Assembly (NCBI GenBank): GCA_028282465.1
Contig: JANQHX010000094.1
Location: 70,265-107,389 of the forward strand
Direction of reading: 5' to 3'
Length of the DNA stretch: 37,125 bases
From: Gynuella sp.
GTDB taxonomy: Bacteria > Pseudomonadota > Gammaproteobacteria > Pseudomonadales > Natronospirillaceae
This document shows positions 15,346 through 23,667 of this stretch, one piece after another (within the stretch, counting starts at the first letter, position 1; every line of letters begins with the position of its first letter). The position numbers and the translations under genes were made by a program. A model generated the notes under the pieces. That model ran no database searches. It had not been told where the DNA came from and worked only from the letters and a program-made list of their open reading frames with translations.

Positions 15346-16794
15346 TTAAAGACCCCCTAGGCACATATATTTCAGCTCTAAATAATCATCCACACCATAT
15401 TTTGAACCCTCCCGTCCTAAACCAGATTCTTTTATTCCACCAAACGGAGCTACTTCATTGGCAATGATGCCAACGTTCAAACCGACCATGCCGTATTCTA
15501 GCTGTTCAGCCACTTTCCAAACTCTGGGTAGGTTATTGCTGTAAAAATAGGACGCAAGACCAAATTCGGTATCGTTTGCAAGTTCAATGGCTTCTTGGTC
15601 ATCTTTGAAAGTAAACACCGGGGCAATGGGCCCAAATATCTCTTCCTTAGCTACTCTCATATCAGAAGTGACACCGGCCAATACCGTAGGTTGAAAGAAG
15701 TTGCCGCCTAACTCGTGGGTTGTTCCTCCCACCAAGGTTTTAGCACCTCTGTTTAGCGCATCATCAACTAACCCTTGAATCTTATTCAGCGCGGCTTGGT
15801 TGATCACTGGGCCAATAGCCACATCGGGGTTTGTTCCCGGACCAACTGCTAGGTTTGAAACGGCATCGGCGAACTTAGTGACAAATTCTTCATAGACGCC
15901 TTCTTGCACCAAAATGCGGTTGGCGCAAACGCAGGTTTGCCCGGTATTTCTGTATTTACTGGTTACTGCGCCTTGCACGGCAGCATCAATATCGGCGTCA
16001 TCAAACACGATAAATGGCGCGTTACCACCTAACTCCATAGACACTTTTTTAACCGTGTCTGCACTTTGCTTCATAAGCAATTTGCCGACAGGCGTTGAGC
16101 CAGTGAATGAGATCTTTTTAATTATGGGGTTTCGGGTTAATTCCTCACCAACCTCTTTACCATGGGAAGCAGTAACAACGTTAACGACTCCATCTGGAAT
16201 GCCCGCATCCTGCGCCAATTTTGCTAGAGCCAAGGCGGTGAGCGGGGTTGCTTCTGCAGGTTTGATAACAACAGTACAGCCTACAGCGAGGGCAGGTGCG
16301 CACTTTCGAGTGATCATGGCGAGAGGAAAATTCCAGGGCGTAATAGCTGCACAAACACCAACAGGCTGTTTGAGCGTTATGATCCGACGATCTGATGACG
16401 GCGTTTGTATGACGTCACCATCTATTCGTTTGCCCTGCTCGGCAAACCATTCAATAAAGGAAGCACCGTAAAGCACTTCATCCATACTTTCTGTCAGGGG
16501 CTTGCCGGATTCCATAGTCATCAGCTCTGCCAGAGCAGGCTGGTTGTCAATGATGAGCTGATGCCAATTCTTTAGCAGCTGAAATCGTTCTTTAGCTGTT
16601 TGGTTTTTCCAACTCTTGAACGCTTGATCAGCTACATTGATTGCGTTACGAGTGTCCTGGGCATCCAAATCTGGAACCCTTGCCAGTTCATGGCCACTGG
16701 CTGGATCGACAACGGCAAAGGTCTTACCACTATTTGATTCTGTCCACTGACCATTAACCCATGCTTTATGAAAAACTAAATGCTCAAAGCTCAT
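15346..16794 (-). CDS. gabD: NAD(P)-dependent succinate-semialdehyde dehydrogenase family protein
   Basis: This is a cytoplasmic aldehyde dehydrogenase of 482 residues, the usual length of GabD. It has the ALDH family's cofactor region (TPWNFPLAMITRK, then KPAEATPLTALALAKLA), the glycine turn SFTGSTPVGK, the catalytic Glu in MELGGNAPF and the catalytic Cys in NTGQTCVCANR. The KPAEATP and TGQTC patterns fit succinate-semialdehyde or related short-chain semialdehyde dehydrogenases; glutarate-semialdehyde is an alternative substrate. The frame could open at ATG 16830, but that codon sits in the loop of the ald terminator hairpin. ATG 16794, beginning MSFEHLVFHKAWVNGQW, fits the family start and has GGGA upstream. 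It lies downstream of ald in the same direction, with the terminator between, so it is probably transcribed at least partly on its own. No gabT or other GABA gene is adjacent. Confidence 0.88.
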   Translation of the reverse strand: MSFEHLVFHKAWVNGQWTESNSGKTFAVVDPASGHELARVPDLDAQDTRNAINVADQAFKSWKNQTAKERFQLLKNWHQLIIDNQPALAELMTMESGKPLTESMDEVLYGASFIEWFAEQGKRIDGDVIQTPSSDRRIITLKQPVGVCAAITPWNFPLAMITRKCAPALAVGCTVVIKPAEATPLTALALAKLAQDAGIPDGVVNVVTASHGKEVGEELTRNPIIKKISFTGSTPVGKLLMKQSADTVKKVSMELGGNAPFIVFDDADIDAAVQGAVTSKYRNTGQTCVCANRILVQEGVYEEFVTKFADAVSNLAVGPGTNPDVAIGPVINQAALNKIQGLVDDALNRGAKTLVGGTTHELGGNFFQPTVLAGVTSDMRVAKEEIFGPIAPVFTFKDDQEAIELANDTEFGLASYFYSNNLPRVWKVAEQLEYGMVGLNVGIIANEVAPFGGIKESGLGREGSKYGVDDYLELKYMCLGGL

Positions 16795-16813
16795 TTCCCA
16801 ATTCCCATATAAC

Positions 16814-16844
16814 AAAAGGCCGAGAGTCATACTCCCAGCCTTTT
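16814..16844 (-). terminator. Rho-independent terminator of ald
   Basis: A 14-bp stem with two or three G-U pairs and a 3-base loop lies 30 bp beyond the ald stop. The stem is flanked by A and T runs (AAAAGGC and GCCTTTT), so on the minus strand the hairpin ends in a U tract. The loop triplet reads ATG and is the first possible start of the gabD frame, which argues against that start. Confidence 0.85.
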
Positions 16845-16874
16845 TAATTAGCGTTGTGGAATAGAATGTGATGT

Positions 16875-18014
16875 CTACGCCACTTTTTGTTTTTCCTTCT
16901 CTGCCAATAAAGTTTGTGCAGATACGAACTCTAAATTTTGGGCCAAGGCGACTTCTTTACAAGTCAGCTTGCCTTCAGAAACATTTAAACCATTCAACAG
17001 GTGTGCGTTTTCTGCCATGGCTTGCCAAGGGCCTTTATTTGCCAGATCCAAAACATAAGGCAAGGTTGCATTGTTCAGGGCGAGGGTGGAGGTACGAGCT
17101 ACGGCCCCTGGCATATTAGCCACGCAATAATGAACCACATCATCCACAATAAAGGTTGGCTCGGCATGAGTAGTGGCTTTTGAGGTTTCGAAACAACCAC
17201 CCTGGTCAATGGCGACATCCACTAAAACCGCTCCCGCTTTCATTTTTGAAATCATTTCTCTAGTCACCAACTTGGGAGCAGCAGCCCCAGGAACTAACAC
17301 TGCGCCAATCACGGCATCAGCATCAATAACGGCTGAGGTTAACGACTGGCTGTCTGCCATGCGGGTTTTTACCCGGTTACCATAGATCTGATCTAAATGA
17401 TTTAGAACCTGAACGTTTTTATCAAAAACCGTGATATCAGCACCTAAGCCAATCGCCATTTGAAGGGCATGTTGCCCTACAACACCAGCACCAATAATCA
17501 CTACTTTGGCTGGCTCAACACCCGGCACCCCGCCTAACAGCAAACCTCTGCCAGATTGGGCTTTTTCTAGACAATGTGCAGCAGCTTGCATAGACATACG
17601 GCCTGCCACCTGAGACATGGGTGCCAGCAAAGGCAGTCTGCCAGCATCATCAGTAACGGTTTCATAAGCAATACAGGTAGCACCACTTTTTATGAGATCC
17701 TGAGTTTGCGGCACATCAGGCGCTAGGTGTAGATAAGTAAATAGGGTTTGATCGGGCCTTAACATAGCGCGCTCCACCGCCTGCGGCTCTTTCACCTTCA
17801 CAATCATGTCAGCTTTAGAAAATACATCTTCGGCATTAGCGGCAATGTCTGCACCTGCCTCAAGGTATAGACTGTCGTCAAATCCGATGGCGCTGCCAGC
17901 ATTAGACTCCACCAATACTCGGTGGCCTTGCTTAACTAATTCATTCGCAGACGACGGGGTTAACCCTACACGATACTCATGGTTTTTTATTTCCTTAGGT
18001 ACACCAACTAACAT
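16875..18014 (-). CDS. ald: Alanine dehydrogenase
   Basis: This 379-residue enzyme converts L-alanine, water and NAD+ to pyruvate, ammonia and NADH, or the reverse. The N terminus MLVGVPKEIKNHEYRVGLTP is the family signature. Catalytic residues are visible as Lys in VKVKEPQ, His in TYLHLAPD and Asp in VDVAIDQGG. The Rossmann motif is VVIIGAGVVGQHALQMA. The frame opens at ATG 18029, but a GGGAGAA ribosome-binding site overlaps those first codons and is ideally placed for ATG 18014, which also gives the family-typical N terminus. It is divergent from an Lrp/AsnC regulator, the common arrangement for ald control. A strong terminator follows. The product is probably a cytoplasmic homohexamer, from knowledge of the family. 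Confidence 0.96.
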   Translation of the reverse strand: MLVGVPKEIKNHEYRVGLTPSSANELVKQGHRVLVESNAGSAIGFDDSLYLEAGADIAANAEDVFSKADMIVKVKEPQAVERAMLRPDQTLFTYLHLAPDVPQTQDLIKSGATCIAYETVTDDAGRLPLLAPMSQVAGRMSMQAAAHCLEKAQSGRGLLLGGVPGVEPAKVVIIGAGVVGQHALQMAIGLGADITVFDKNVQVLNHLDQIYGNRVKTRMADSQSLTSAVIDADAVIGAVLVPGAAAPKLVTREMISKMKAGAVLVDVAIDQGGCFETSKATTHAEPTFIVDDVVHYCVANMPGAVARTSTLALNNATLPYVLDLANKGPWQAMAENAHLLNGLNVSEGKLTCKEVALAQNLEFVSAQTLLAEKEKQKVA

Positions 18015-18179
18015 CACCGCTTCTCCCATTTTAGGTTTAAGTACTTAATCTGGACATTCAAATGATTTTGCCCATCACTCAGGTCTCTGTGACGATAGAT
18101 TAGTAGCTAACAAGAGCGTTTTTGTTGCGAATATTTGTATAAGACCGAAAATTTAAGCAATATTATTTCGCCAATACTC

Positions 18180-18194
18180 AAATTGAAACAATTT
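18180..18194. promoter_or_regulatory. Candidate Lrp-family operator palindrome
   Basis: AAATTG-AAA-CAATTT is a perfect 15-base palindrome with a three-base centre. It lies 19 bp before the regulator's ATG and within the 199-bp divergent region shared with ald. Its length and AT-rich centre resemble Lrp-type sites. Binding is inferred only from position and symmetry. Confidence 0.45.
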
Positions 18195-18213
18195 AATTAC
18201 CTTGAGAATCCAA

Positions 18214-18675
18214 ATGACTGAATTCGATAGCAAAGACCGCCAAATTATTAATCTCCTTCAGCAAAACTCCCGACTCAGCAATGTTGATCTCGCTGAAAAA
18301 GTAGCGCTATCTCCCTCGGCATGCTTACGTCGAGTACAAGCCCTGAATGATAAGAAGGTCTTTATTAAATTCGTTGCTTTGCTCAATCGCAAACTGTTTA
18401 AAAAGCAAAGCACGGCGTTCATTTTTATAAAACTGGATCATCAGAGCCAAGACGTGCTGAGTGATTTTGAACGGGAAGTGGTGCACATTCCGCAAGTTAT
18501 GGAATGCTACTTAATGGCAGGAGGCGCAGACTATTTGTTGAAATTGGCCTATTCAGACTCCGAAGAGTTTGAACATATTTATTATCAAAGGATTCTAAAG
18601 CTACCAGGGGTCACTGGCACAGAGACTCGAATGAGTTTGAGGCGGGTGCACAGTACGACGGCGATTGAGGTTTGA
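18214..18675 (+). CDS. Lrp/AsnC family transcriptional regulator
   Basis: The protein has 153 residues. An N-terminal winged helix-turn-helix (about 5-55: DSKDRQIINLLQQNSRLSN, then LSPSACLRRVQAL) is followed by a RAM ligand-binding domain (about 65-145: STAFIFIKL, PQVMECYLMAGGADYLLKL). These are standard features of feast/famine regulators that bind amino acids and form octamers or dimers. The open frame extends to a TTG at 18202, but ATG 18214 begins MTEFDSKDRQ and fits the family. It is divergent from alanine dehydrogenase, so the likely role is alanine-responsive control of ald and of itself, as with AldR or BkdR-type regulators. That role is inferred from context. A weak hairpin follows the stop. 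Confidence 0.92.
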   Translation: MTEFDSKDRQIINLLQQNSRLSNVDLAEKVALSPSACLRRVQALNDKKVFIKFVALLNRKLFKKQSTAFIFIKLDHQSQDVLSDFEREVVHIPQVMECYLMAGGADYLLKLAYSDSEEFEHIYYQRILKLPGVTGTETRMSLRRVHSTTAIEV

Positions 18676-18676
18676 T

Positions 18677-18706
18677 TGAGGCAAACCGATGACTCAGTTT
18701 ACCTCA
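18677..18706 (+). terminator. Weak hairpin after the Lrp-family gene
   Basis: A ten-base stem with one mismatch (TGAGGcAAAC paired with GTTTaCCTCA) and a 10-base loop starts one base after the regulator's stop. It lies between two convergent genes. No clear T run follows, so termination strength is uncertain. Confidence 0.4.
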
Positions 18707-18717
18707 CGCGATTGATA

Positions 18718-19284
18718 TTAAATCTTAAATTCGACTTTAAGTGCAGTGGTTGTATTGATGTAGCTTAGATTAGAGTCATATGGATCTTCAGTATCAGTTC
18801 TCATATAAAATAAACCTAATTGAGCATGCTTGCCTACTTCATAGCCAATACCCAATAGATAAGCAGAACCTGTTGCTGCATCATCGATCTCTTGATCAAG
18901 TATGAGATCACCTACACCTAAAGCAGCCTCAATATAACCAGTTCTAAAACTGGGGCTGAAGTAGTAGGTGTATCCAATTCCAGCGATTCCGTTAACCACG
19001 GAGTACTCTTCGTCAAAGCTATCTTCTACTGTGTAATGAATAGCCTGCCTAGTGTAGTAGATCGCATGTTGATGGTTAATTGTTCCACCCACTTTCAAGG
19101 AAGTAATGAACCCTGAACCTGAATCAACTTCGCCAGATAAAGTAGTAAAGCCGTCGTCAGCCTCCCACTCCCAGGTAGTATTACCTAGCCCAAAACCCCC
19201 AGCTAAATAAAAGCCACCTCTGTTTTCAGCACTGGCCAGTGTCGCGAAAAATATTAAAAATAAGGATATAAGTATCTTTTTCAT
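18718..19284 (-). CDS. Outer-membrane beta-barrel-like protein
   Basis: The product is 188 residues with a clear signal peptide (MKKILISLFLIFFATLASA, cleavage probably after the final Ala). The mature part is built from alternating aromatic and polar strands with glycine-rich turns (GGFYLAGGFGLG, GIAGIGYTYYF, AYLLGIGYEVG) and ends KVEFKI, the usual hydrophobic C-terminal strand of a small OmpW/OmpA-like barrel of about eight strands. ATG 19284 is chosen over ATG 19296 because GGAAA lies seven bases upstream and the signal peptide then starts MKK. The function is unknown; the protein probably sits in the outer membrane. The next upstream gene on the same strand encodes another exported barrel-like protein, so they may be co-expressed. 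Confidence 0.75.
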   Translation of the reverse strand: MKKILISLFLIFFATLASAENRGGFYLAGGFGLGNTTWEWEADDGFTTLSGEVDSGSGFITSLKVGGTINHQHAIYYTRQAIHYTVEDSFDEEYSVVNGIAGIGYTYYFSPSFRTGYIEAALGVGDLILDQEIDDAATGSAYLLGIGYEVGKHAQLGLFYMRTDTEDPYDSNLSYINTTTALKVEFKI

Positions 19285-19387
19285 ATTAATTTCCATATCA
19301 AAATAAACTTAGCATTAATTTTACATACCACCGGAATAGTAATTGAACCAAAGTAACTTAGATAGTAAAAAATCGTATTAACAGCTG

Positions 19388-19972
19388 TTAGAACTGATAT
19401 ACCGCACTTAATGAATAACGATTAAATTCCCGTTCGCCTGAAACAGCTCTGGTGTACTCCAAACCAAGGCCTGGTTTAAGTGGATTGGGAAAGATAGCAA
19501 TTCGGGGTTTAACGTAGAAATCAGCGGGTATCACGAAGCTGTCTCCGATGCACTGTTCGCAGTTTTGATGATCGCGCCCAACAATGATTGAACTCACTCC
19601 CAACATACAATCAATGGATAGGCGGCCTGCAATGCTAATAGAAGGCCCTATCTCAAATTGGAGATCGACACCCCGCACCGAATAATCTTCTTCTGCAGTA
19701 TTTCCAAAACTAACTAAGCCGAGACCAATACCGTATCGCAGCACAGAAAAAGCACCCGACACATTGGCATCCAAGGCTCTGGCAAGCTGTGTAATTTCAT
19801 GCTTTTGTGCCAACTCTTTATCAAATCGGTATACACTTAGGCTAACAATTAGGTTACTACCAGGAGAAAGCTCTTCTCCTTCAATATCCAGAGCTTTAGT
19901 ACCCATACTCATCAGCATTGAAAAAAAACAAACACAAACCACCGAAAGAAATTTTTGACGACAACCACACAT
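19388..19972 (-). CDS. Hypothetical exported beta-barrel-like protein
   Basis: From ATG 19972 the product is 194 residues. A hydrophobic N terminus (about 8-25, rich in Val, Cys, Phe and Met) looks like a signal peptide cleaved near MGTKA. The rest has repeated amphipathic strands (SNLIVSLSVYRF, YGIGLGLVSFG, DLQFEIGPSISIAGRL) and ends in YSLSAVYQF, with the C-terminal Phe typical of outer-membrane barrels. Two cysteines near the middle (CEQC) could pair. The frame extends upstream to GTG 19999, inside the divergent pepD gene. ATG 19972 has a GGA about seven bases upstream and gives a compact signal peptide. This ATG overlaps the pepD ATG in the palindrome CATG. I do not recognise the family. 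Confidence 0.65.
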   Translation of the reverse strand: MCGCRQKFLSVVCVCFFSMLMSMGTKALDIEGEELSPGSNLIVSLSVYRFDKELAQKHEITQLARALDANVSGAFSVLRYGIGLGLVSFGNTAEEDYSVRGVDLQFEIGPSISIAGRLSIDCMLGVSSIIVGRDHQNCEQCIGDSFVIPADFYVKPRIAIFPNPLKPGLGLEYTRAVSGEREFNRYSLSAVYQF

Positions 19973-21446
19973 GACAGATTCCATAAAGTTGCTTGGCACA
20001 CCACCAGAGGGTTACCCCTCAGAACCAGAACACCTATTGAAACACTTTTTAAATATCAGCTGTATTCCAAGACCTTCAGGACAAGAGCAAGCACTCAAAA
20101 CCCATATTATGATGTTGGCTCAGGAACATAACTGCGAATACCAAACAGATGAAGCTGGAAACCTCGTAGTACGCGTACCGGCAAGCGTTGGCATGGAGCA
20201 CAAATCCAGCATCGCTATTCAAAATCACTTAGACATGGTGACGGTCAAACATCAAAACTATGACCATGATTTTCTTCAAGATCCGCTTACTCTCGAGATA
20301 GATCAGGGATGGTTAACTGCAAAAAATACCACCCTAGGTGCCGATAATGGTATTGGGTGCGCAGCTGCTCTGGGGTTAATGACAGATCCTTCTGTGCAGC
20401 ATCCAATGTTGGAGCTGGTATTCACTGTTGAAGAAGAAACCGGTTTATACGGCGCTTCAGGTTTTGATGCTGAGTTAATTCATTCAGATCTGTTGCTAAA
20501 CCTGGACACCGAAGATTGGGGCGAATTATTTATCGGTTGTGCAGGAGGTAAAGGCTGGCAATTTACGAGTGAAATCGCAACGGAATTCGTTGCAAGTGAC
20601 CGAACAGTTATTCAATTAAATTTGAAAAAATTAAGTGGCGGTCACTCCGGAATTCAGATCCATGAGCAGTTGGGCAACAGCATTAAGCTGCTTGCTAGAC
20701 TTGTCAAATCGTCTAAACACCTTGAAACCAGAATCTGCGAATTTAAAAGTGGTATCGCACATAATGTTATTCCAAGAGAAGGCTCACTGATTCTTTCCAT
20801 CCCGAAGGAAAATGAGCCTGAATTTCAGAAATTAGTTCATCAGGAAATTCAGAATTGGAAAACCTTTTTACCGCAAAGAGACCAACAGCTTGAGATTGAA
20901 ATTACTGAGTCAGCTGGCAGGTCACAGTTAACTCAGGAAGCGCATAATAGAGTCATCGCCCTTGTCTTGAACCTTCCCCATGGGGCTCATAGTTATAATC
21001 CGGCACAACCTGCCGACCTGGTTAATCTCAGTAGTAATTTAGCTAGAGTTTCTTTAGAAAATAATGAGTTATTTCTGGAAACCAGCATTAGGTTTTTTAA
21101 TCAGTTAGAGGCAGTTCATCTTGAACAACAGATTCTGAGCTTGATTGGTAGTTTTGGGATGTCAGCGAAAGAAATACTGAGCTATCCATCTTGGCAGCCA
21201 GATTTTGAAAGCAGTCTTCTGAAAAAAGCAAAAGTCATTTATCAAGACATATTCGATCATTCACCTAGCGTTAAGGCTATTCATGCTGGACTGGAGTGCG
21301 GCATTATTAAGTCAAAAAAATCCAGCATTGATGTCATTTCTTTTGGCCCCACGATCAAAGGTGCACATTCACCCTCTGAAAGACTCGAACTCAAAACACT
21401 GATTCCGTTTTGGGAATACCTAAAAAAAATGGTTCAAGCGATTTAG
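19971..21446 (+). CDS. pepD: Cytosolic beta-Ala-His dipeptidase (aminoacyl-histidine dipeptidase)
   Basis: This is a 491-residue M20-family metallopeptidase close to the usual PepD length. It cleaves Xaa-His and other dipeptides in the cytoplasm using two zinc ions. Probable metal ligands and catalytic residues are His86 and Asp88 (IQNHLDMV), Asp125 (TLGADNGIG), the Glu run at 154-156 (VEEETGLYGASGF), Asp179 (LLNLDTEDW) and a late His in IKGAHSPSERLEL. The lid or dimerisation domain includes SGGHSGIQIH. No signal peptide is present. The start at ATG 19971 has little Shine-Dalgarno support, but the family requires sequence from about residue 18 on, so only a short trim (for example to TTG 19989) is possible. 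It is followed after 6 bp by the DUF3047 gene, probably in one operon. Confidence 0.93.
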   Translation: MTDSIKLLGTPPEGYPSEPEHLLKHFLNISCIPRPSGQEQALKTHIMMLAQEHNCEYQTDEAGNLVVRVPASVGMEHKSSIAIQNHLDMVTVKHQNYDHDFLQDPLTLEIDQGWLTAKNTTLGADNGIGCAAALGLMTDPSVQHPMLELVFTVEEETGLYGASGFDAELIHSDLLLNLDTEDWGELFIGCAGGKGWQFTSEIATEFVASDRTVIQLNLKKLSGGHSGIQIHEQLGNSIKLLARLVKSSKHLETRICEFKSGIAHNVIPREGSLILSIPKENEPEFQKLVHQEIQNWKTFLPQRDQQLEIEITESAGRSQLTQEAHNRVIALVLNLPHGAHSYNPAQPADLVNLSSNLARVSLENNELFLETSIRFFNQLEAVHLEQQILSLIGSFGMSAKEILSYPSWQPDFESSLLKKAKVIYQDIFDHSPSVKAIHAGLECGIIKSKKSSIDVISFGPTIKGAHSPSERLELKTLIPFWEYLKKMVQAI

Positions 21447-21452
21447 CGCAAT

Positions 21453-22160
21453 ATGCATCTACAAAAATTACTCATTGTTTTTACCATTTTTTGTGTCAGT
21501 CTTTCATCTCAAGCTGAAATAGAACCAGAAGAAGAGACAGAGACAAACACAAACAAAAAGAAAGTCATGTTGTTTAAGATGTCAGACTTTAAAGACTCAG
21601 CATCATTGCCTTCAGGCTATAAAGTTGAAAAATTTCATGGGGAAACAGGTTATGAATATCAATTTTGGAATAACCAACATTCCCTAAGAGCAACCACAAC
21701 AAAATCGGCATCAGGTATTTATAAGAAGCAAAGTATTAATCTTGATGAAACACCTTTATTAACCTGGAGCTGGTATATCGAAAATCTTCCCTTCCAACCC
21801 AATGAAACAAACAAAAATGGAGAAGATTTTGTGGCCAGAGTTTATATTTTACTCACACCTAAGTATCAAACTTGGAAAACCAAGTCTCTGGTTTATGTCT
21901 GGTCTAGCTCCCATCAAATAGAACAAAGCTGGAATTCACCTTACTCGAATAATATTAGATTTATTGCAGTAGCTGATGCGGATACGCCTCACAATCAATG
22001 GCACCAGATACAAAGGGATATCCAAGATGATTTTAAGAATGCATTTGGTTTAGAGATTGACCACATCACAGGTGTTGCCATCATGACAGACAGTGATGAC
22101 TCAGGCATAACCAGAGAAGCCTGGTATGGCGATATCTATTTTTCATCTAAACTCTGGTAA
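21453..22160 (+). CDS. DUF3047 family periplasmic protein
   Basis: The product is 235 residues. A signal peptide spans about 1-22 (LLIVFTIFCVSLSSQA), then an acidic and Asn/Lys-rich linker. The main domain has the DUF3047 pattern: Leu-rich strands, TWSWYIENLP, a GEDFVARVYILL strand, YVWSS and a later DHITGVAIMTDSDDSG. The fold is expected to be a beta sandwich. No enzyme residues are known for the family, so no function is claimed. The gene starts 6 bp after pepD and is probably co-transcribed with it. The export signal and lack of a membrane anchor place it in the periplasm. Confidence 0.8.
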   Translation: MHLQKLLIVFTIFCVSLSSQAEIEPEEETETNTNKKKVMLFKMSDFKDSASLPSGYKVEKFHGETGYEYQFWNNQHSLRATTTKSASGIYKKQSINLDETPLLTWSWYIENLPFQPNETNKNGEDFVARVYILLTPKYQTWKTKSLVYVWSSSHQIEQSWNSPYSNNIRFIAVADADTPHNQWHQIQRDIQDDFKNAFGLEIDHITGVAIMTDSDDSGITREAWYGDIYFSSKLW

Positions 22161-22241
22161 ACTCAGCCAGTTTTTAATGTTAACTAGCTCACAGGAACTA
22201 AGCTGTTCTACGCAGCTTAATTTTTAACAAGGAATCGTCAA

Positions 22242-23255
22242 ATGACCGTTTTAGTTACAGGTGGTGCAGGATATATCGGCAGCCACACATGCATAGAGTT
22301 ACTCGACGCCGGGTACGATATTGTCGTTCTAGACAACCTCAGTAATTCCAGTAAAGAGTCACTTAAAAGAGTTGAATCCATTACAGGAAAAACCATTCCA
22401 TTTGTGAATGGGGATATTCGTGATCGGCAATGTTTGGATGACGTTTTTCGTGAGTACACTATTAATTCAGTCATCCACTTTGCTGGGCTTAAAGCGGTTG
22501 GTGAAAGTAATGAAATTCCGCTGACTTATTATGATAACAATGTTTCTGGCACCATCGTTCTTTGCGAAGCCATGGCAGCGGCAGGCTGCAAGAATATCGT
22601 ATTCAGTTCTTCAGCCACTGTATATGGCGATCCAGAAACCGTTCCTATTCAAGAACACTTTCCTCTTAGCGCTACAAACCCCTATGGCCGTTCAAAGCTC
22701 ATTATTGAAGACATTCTTAGGGATTTATTTAAGTCAGATGAACAATGGAATATTGCGTTGCTTAGGTATTTCAATCCTGTGGGCGCTCATGAATCGGGAA
22801 CCATTGGTGAAGACCCAAGTGGTAGACCCAATAACCTGATGCCATTTGTGACTCAGGTAGCCGTAGGTAAGTTAGAAAAGCTTGCGGTGTTTGGTAATGA
22901 CTATGACACGCCAGATGGCACTGGCGTGCGAGATTATATTCATGTGGTCGACTTGGCTAAGGGGCATGTCAGAGCAATTGCTAAGTTGGAACAAAAGCCT
23001 GGTTGTGTTGCTTATAACCTTGGAACTGGCCAGGGCTATTCAGTGCTCGAAATGGTAAAAGCGTTTGAAGAAGTCACGGGTCAAAACGTGCCGTATGAAA
23101 TTGCCCCTCGCCGCCCTGGAGATATCGCTTGCTGTTATGCAGATCCAGAATTTGCCCAAAGTGAATTGAACTGGAGAGCAGAAAAAGGTTTAACTGATAT
23201 GGTGACTGATGCCTGGAGATGGCAGTCATCTAATCCTGATGGCTATCCTGAATAA
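22242..23255 (+). CDS. galE: UDP-glucose 4-epimerase
   Basis: This 337-residue short-chain dehydrogenase interconverts UDP-glucose and UDP-galactose using bound NAD. The NAD loop is GGAGYIGSH (Gly7, Gly10, Gly13). The catalytic Ser124 lies in [10 protein letters not shown] and the Tyr148-x3-Lys152 pair is in NPYGRSK. The substrate region includes [13 protein letters not shown] and, near the end, [15 protein letters not shown], both characteristic of bacterial GalE. ATG 22242 has AAGGAA about ten bases upstream. It stands alone after an 81-bp gap and is followed by a bidirectional terminator at 23333. In this setting it probably supplies UDP-galactose for cell-surface glycans; no gal catabolic genes are beside it. 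Confidence 0.96.
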   Translation: MTVLVTGGAGYIGSHTCIELLDAGYDIVVLDNLSNSSKESLKRVESITGKTIPFVNGDIRDRQCLDDVFREYTINSVIHFAGLKAVGESNEIPLTYYDNNVSGTIVLCEAMAAAGCKNIVFSSSATVYGDPETVPIQEHFPLSATNPYGRSKLIIEDILRDLFKSDEQWNIALLRYFNPVGAHESGTIGEDPSGRPNNLMPFVTQVAVGKLEKLAVFGNDYDTPDGTGVRDYIHVVDLAKGHVRAIAKLEQKPGCVAYNLGTGQGYSVLEMVKAFEEVTGQNVPYEIAPRRPGDIACCYADPEFAQSELNWRAEKGLTDMVTDAWRWQSSNPDGYPE

Positions 23256-23332
23256 GCCAAAGACAAAACATATTAGAAAAACTAAAAATGTTTTTCTTGT
23301 CACACATAGCTCAGTAATGGCTCTCAAAAAAC

Positions 23333-23363
23333 AAAAAAGGTGACCGATTAGGTCACCTTTTTT
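23333..23363. terminator. Bidirectional rho-independent terminator after galE
   Basis: A perfect stem of 13 pairs (six A-U plus GGTGACC with GGTCACC) encloses the loop GATTA. A runs on the left and T runs on the right allow termination on both strands. It lies 78 bp after the galE stop and about 113 bp from the end of the convergent small gene at 23476. Confidence 0.92.
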
Positions 23364-23475
23364 CATGATGGGCGTCACACAAAATAGATTAACTTCGCCT
23401 ATTTGAGCTAACACCATGTTCAAGTTTTATCTCTGCAAAATCTAGAGATAGCCTCTTAAGCCCTATATTAAAGGA

Positions 23476-23667
23476 CTAGTACAACTCTAAGCTGGACTCC
23501 TGTAATTCATCACGCAATCTTCTTTGCTCCAAGTGATCTTCGATCGCTCGGCGCGCTGCCAATTTACGATGATTATTGACCCTTTTGGTCACTGAGGATT
23601 CGGTAGGACGATGTAGTGAGTCATCTTCAAGATTAGCTAATTCTAGATCAAACAAGTTCATTGACAT
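23476..23667 (-). CDS. PA3496-like small protein (putative envelope integrity)
   Basis: This is a 63-residue, charge-rich protein with no signal peptide or membrane segment. Its second half (KLAARRAIEDHLEQRRLRDE) closely resembles the conserved basic helix of PA3496-family proteins of Pseudomonas and relatives, as I remember them, where ARRxLEDxLExRRLRxEL is typical. The start is well supported: AAGGAG lies five bases before ATG 23667. The gene is probably real despite its size. A 375-bp gap with several hairpins lies upstream. It is convergent with galE across the terminator. The annotation linking this family to envelope integrity is recalled, not tested here. Confidence 0.72.
   Translation of the reverse strand: MSMNLFDLELANLEDDSLHRPTESSVTKRVNNHRKLAARRAIEDHLEQRRLRDELQESSLELY

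Noticed and set aside
15914-16471. 185-residue open frame on the plus strand
   Set aside because: Antisense to the conserved catalytic region of gabD; a codon-bias shadow.
23226-23423. 65-residue open frame on the minus strand after galE
   Set aside because: It runs through the strong bidirectional terminator and the galE end, so it is not a plausible gene.
23428-23450. Seven-base inverted repeat (TATCTCT with AGAGATA) after the PA3496-like gene
   Set aside because: No T run on the minus strand and a nine-base loop; too weak to call a terminator.
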